Below are positions 7,955-8,902 of a stretch of DNA of 8,902 nt, piece by piece. The DNA lies in NCBI GenBank assembly GCA_030741455.1, contig JASLVI010000055.1:1-8902 (forward strand). Reading direction: 5' to 3'. Under the pieces are notes generated by a model, which had not been told where the DNA came from, ran no database searches, and saw only the letters and a program-made list of their open reading frames with translations. This DNA comes from Candidatus Poseidoniaceae archaeon (GTDB lineage: Archaea; Thermoplasmatota; Poseidoniia; Poseidoniales; Poseidoniaceae). Both the position numbers and the translations under genes were made by a program. The stretch's first letter is position 1. Each line of letters starts with the position of its first letter.

Positions 7955-7966
7955 GGGAAACCTAAA
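7951..7966. promoter_or_regulatory. DtxR/IdeR-like operator palindrome, copy 2
   Basis: TTTAGG-GAAA-CCTAAA repeats copy 1 with identical arms and a different spacer, 19 bases away start to start, leaving only ATA between the two sites. Two copies with conserved arms and diverged spacers argue for selection on the arms. This copy overlaps the upstream edge of the TATA box, so the pair should clamp it from both sides. Confidence 0.7.
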
Positions 7967-8023
7967 CATTTTTTTCAGCATCTCATGGATTACTGGGAAC
8001 GCTTATGGAGGGCATTCTAGTCG

Positions 8024-8030
8024 GTTAAAT
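8024..8030 (+). promoter_or_regulatory. Weak TATA-like element ahead of nuoA
   Basis: GTTAAAT is the best AT-rich match in the 144-base divergent spacer for the complex I genes. Standard spacing would start transcription near 8050, just before the nuoA ribosome site GAGG (8051-8054). The match is weak and a start further upstream is possible. Apart from this and the palindromes, I see nothing definite in 7967-8050. Confidence 0.3.
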
Positions 8031-8063
8031 CAGAGAGCGGATGCTTTCTTGAGGCGATGACAA

Positions 8064-8531
8064 TTGGTCGATACAGGTTCAGTTCCGAGCGCCTACCTTT
8101 CGATTGCATTCTTGGCGATTGTCGGCATTCTCATGCCTCTTACCAACTTCATCATGTCATGGGCGCTTCGTCCACGAACAGATCCTTCTCGACCCCACAT
8201 CACCAAGTCGTATTTGCTTGAAGGATACGAACGAGATCACAGCCTCTACCCACGACGACTTTCGACCTTTGAGTGTGGAAGTGAGCCGATTGGCGACGCA
8301 ATGATTCAATTCCATTTCCAATACTACTGGTACGCTATCGTATTCCTCGTCTTTGACGTAGCGTTCATGTTCCTTGTTCTTGGAGGCATGGTCGCTTCCG
8401 AAGAGACGTCAAAAGCGTCAGGCGACATCGCAAACGCTGAAGCAGGTTTAGCCATCATTGCAGCCTTCTTCACCATCATGTCGCTCGGCGTTTGGTACGT
8501 GTTCCGCAAGCGAGGTCGAATCTACATCTGA
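8064..8531 (+). CDS. nuoA: NADH-quinone oxidoreductase (complex I) subunit A
   Basis: A 155-residue membrane subunit of complex I that helps couple the peripheral arm to the proton-pumping membrane arm near the quinone site. Three transmembrane helices are visible: about 10-34, 86-108 and 124-146. The signature STFECGSEPIG (67-77) and YYWYAIVFLVFDV (87-99) identify the family. By alignment with E. coli NuoA, Arg65 stands for Lys46, Glu70 for Glu51 and Asp98 for Asp79, but the second acid of helix 2 (Glu81) is Ala100. The start is TTG: an in-frame stop at 8058 excludes any longer form, GAGG at 8051-8054 gives nine-base spacing, and the nearest ATG (8057) is in another frame. nuoB follows after ten bases, so this is the first gene of a complex I operon. 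In archaea of this kind the electron donor may not be NADH; the window does not show it. Confidence 0.95.
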   Translation: MVDTGSVPSAYLSIAFLAIVGILMPLTNFIMSWALRPRTDPSRPHITKSYLLEGYERDHSLYPRRLSTFECGSEPIGDAMIQFHFQYYWYAIVFLVFDVAFMFLVLGGMVASEETSKASGDIANAEAGLAIIAAFFTIMSLGVWYVFRKRGRIYI

Positions 8532-8541
8532 GGTGAATCAA

Positions 8542-8902
8542 ATGGCAGAATCTGGAGAAAATTATACCGCATTCAACAGTCGTGCATTGGTTGAAGTTGT
8601 TGGCGACGTTACCGATGAAGCGCTCAAGGCAACCAAAATCAAGCAATTGCTTTCCGTTCTTGCAGGACGGTTCTTCAATTGGGGTGGGCGAAAATCCCTG
8701 TTCACGCTTCACTTGGGAATCAAGTGCTGCGCCATTGAAATGGCAGCTGCAGCAACACCTCGGTTCGATGGAGACCGATTCGGAGTTCTCTTCCGTTCAT
8801 CTCCTCGACAATCTGACGTTCTTCTCGTGAATGGTCCGATCAGCAAGAAATTCGCTGACAAGGTTGTACGTCTCTGGGAACAAATGCCTGAGCCGAAGTA
8901 CT
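8542..8902 (+). CDS. nuoB: Complex I subunit B (cluster N2 protein), 3' end missing
   Basis: The first 120 residues of the subunit that holds the terminal 4Fe-4S cluster N2, which passes electrons to quinone; the rest lies beyond the right edge. The start ATG has a strong ribosome site, GAGGTGA at 8530-8536, which overlaps the nuoA stop. Family hallmarks are GIKCCAIEM (59-67), where Cys62 and Cys63 are the vicinal N2 ligands, and RFDGDRFG (74-81) followed by SSPRQSDVLLVNGPI (86-100). The two other cluster ligands are expected downstream of the window. The N-terminal 40 residues are a poorly conserved extension, normal for the family. No anomaly was seen. Confidence 0.96.
   Translation, partial: MAESGENYTAFNSRALVEVVGDVTDEALKATKIKQLLSVLAGRFFNWGGRKSLFTLHLGIKCCAIEMAAAATPRFDGDRFGVLFRSSPRQSDVLLVNGPISKKFADKVVRLWEQMPEPKY

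Noticed and set aside
7932..7966. The palindromes as a CRISPR remnant or transposon end
   Set aside because: Only two units with three bases between them, perfect internal dyad symmetry and placement over a TATA box fit an operator; no cas gene, transposase or target duplication is present.
7932..7966. The same operator controlling nuoA
   Set aside because: It lies about 100 bases upstream of the nuoA start with no plus-strand promoter element at the right distance.

Overview
The window suggests a planktonic euryarchaeon, most likely Marine Group II (Candidatus Poseidoniales) or a close relative. This is an inference from four things: very large secreted proteins built from CARDB/NEW3-type beta-sandwich modules; a subtilase with a C-terminal membrane anchor and a zinc-binding tail; archaeal-style promoter architecture with a nearly leaderless start; and a complex I operon that begins nuoA-nuoB. 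No rRNA, tRNA, CRISPR array, insertion sequence or phage gene was seen.

Left block (1-7153, + strand): two long surface-protein genes in tandem. The first is open at the left edge. It is a subtilisin-family (S8) protease with a complete Asp/His/Asn/Ser active site, followed by a jelly-roll domain, a CARDB domain, further Ig-like modules, one transmembrane helix and a cytosolic eight-ligand C4HC3 zinc module. After 67 bases comes a 955-residue secreted protein with a Sec signal peptide, about seven beta-sandwich modules and a C-terminal transmembrane anchor. A short GC-rich hairpin followed by a T-run overlaps its stop codon and may terminate the unit.

Middle block (7221-7966, - strand): a two-gene operon of a 79-residue cysteine-rich protein (eight Cys, family not recognised) followed directly (TGA|ATG) by a stand-alone CysJ/MioC-type flavodoxin. 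Its promoter carries two copies of the palindrome TTTAGG-N4-CCTAAA, and the TATA box is formed by their abutting arms. The palindrome matches the core of the DtxR/IdeR iron-box consensus, so I infer a metal-dependent (probably iron-dependent) switch that turns on a flavodoxin and a new small Cys-rich protein when metal is scarce.

Right block (8064-8902, + strand): the start of a complex I operon. nuoA is complete with a TTG start. nuoB is cut by the right edge but shows the vicinal Cys pair of cluster N2. The nuoA protein lacks one of the two acidic residues normally found in its second transmembrane helix.

The best candidates for undescribed biology are the metal-box flavodoxin/Cys-rich operon and the membrane protease with an inside-facing RING-like zinc module.
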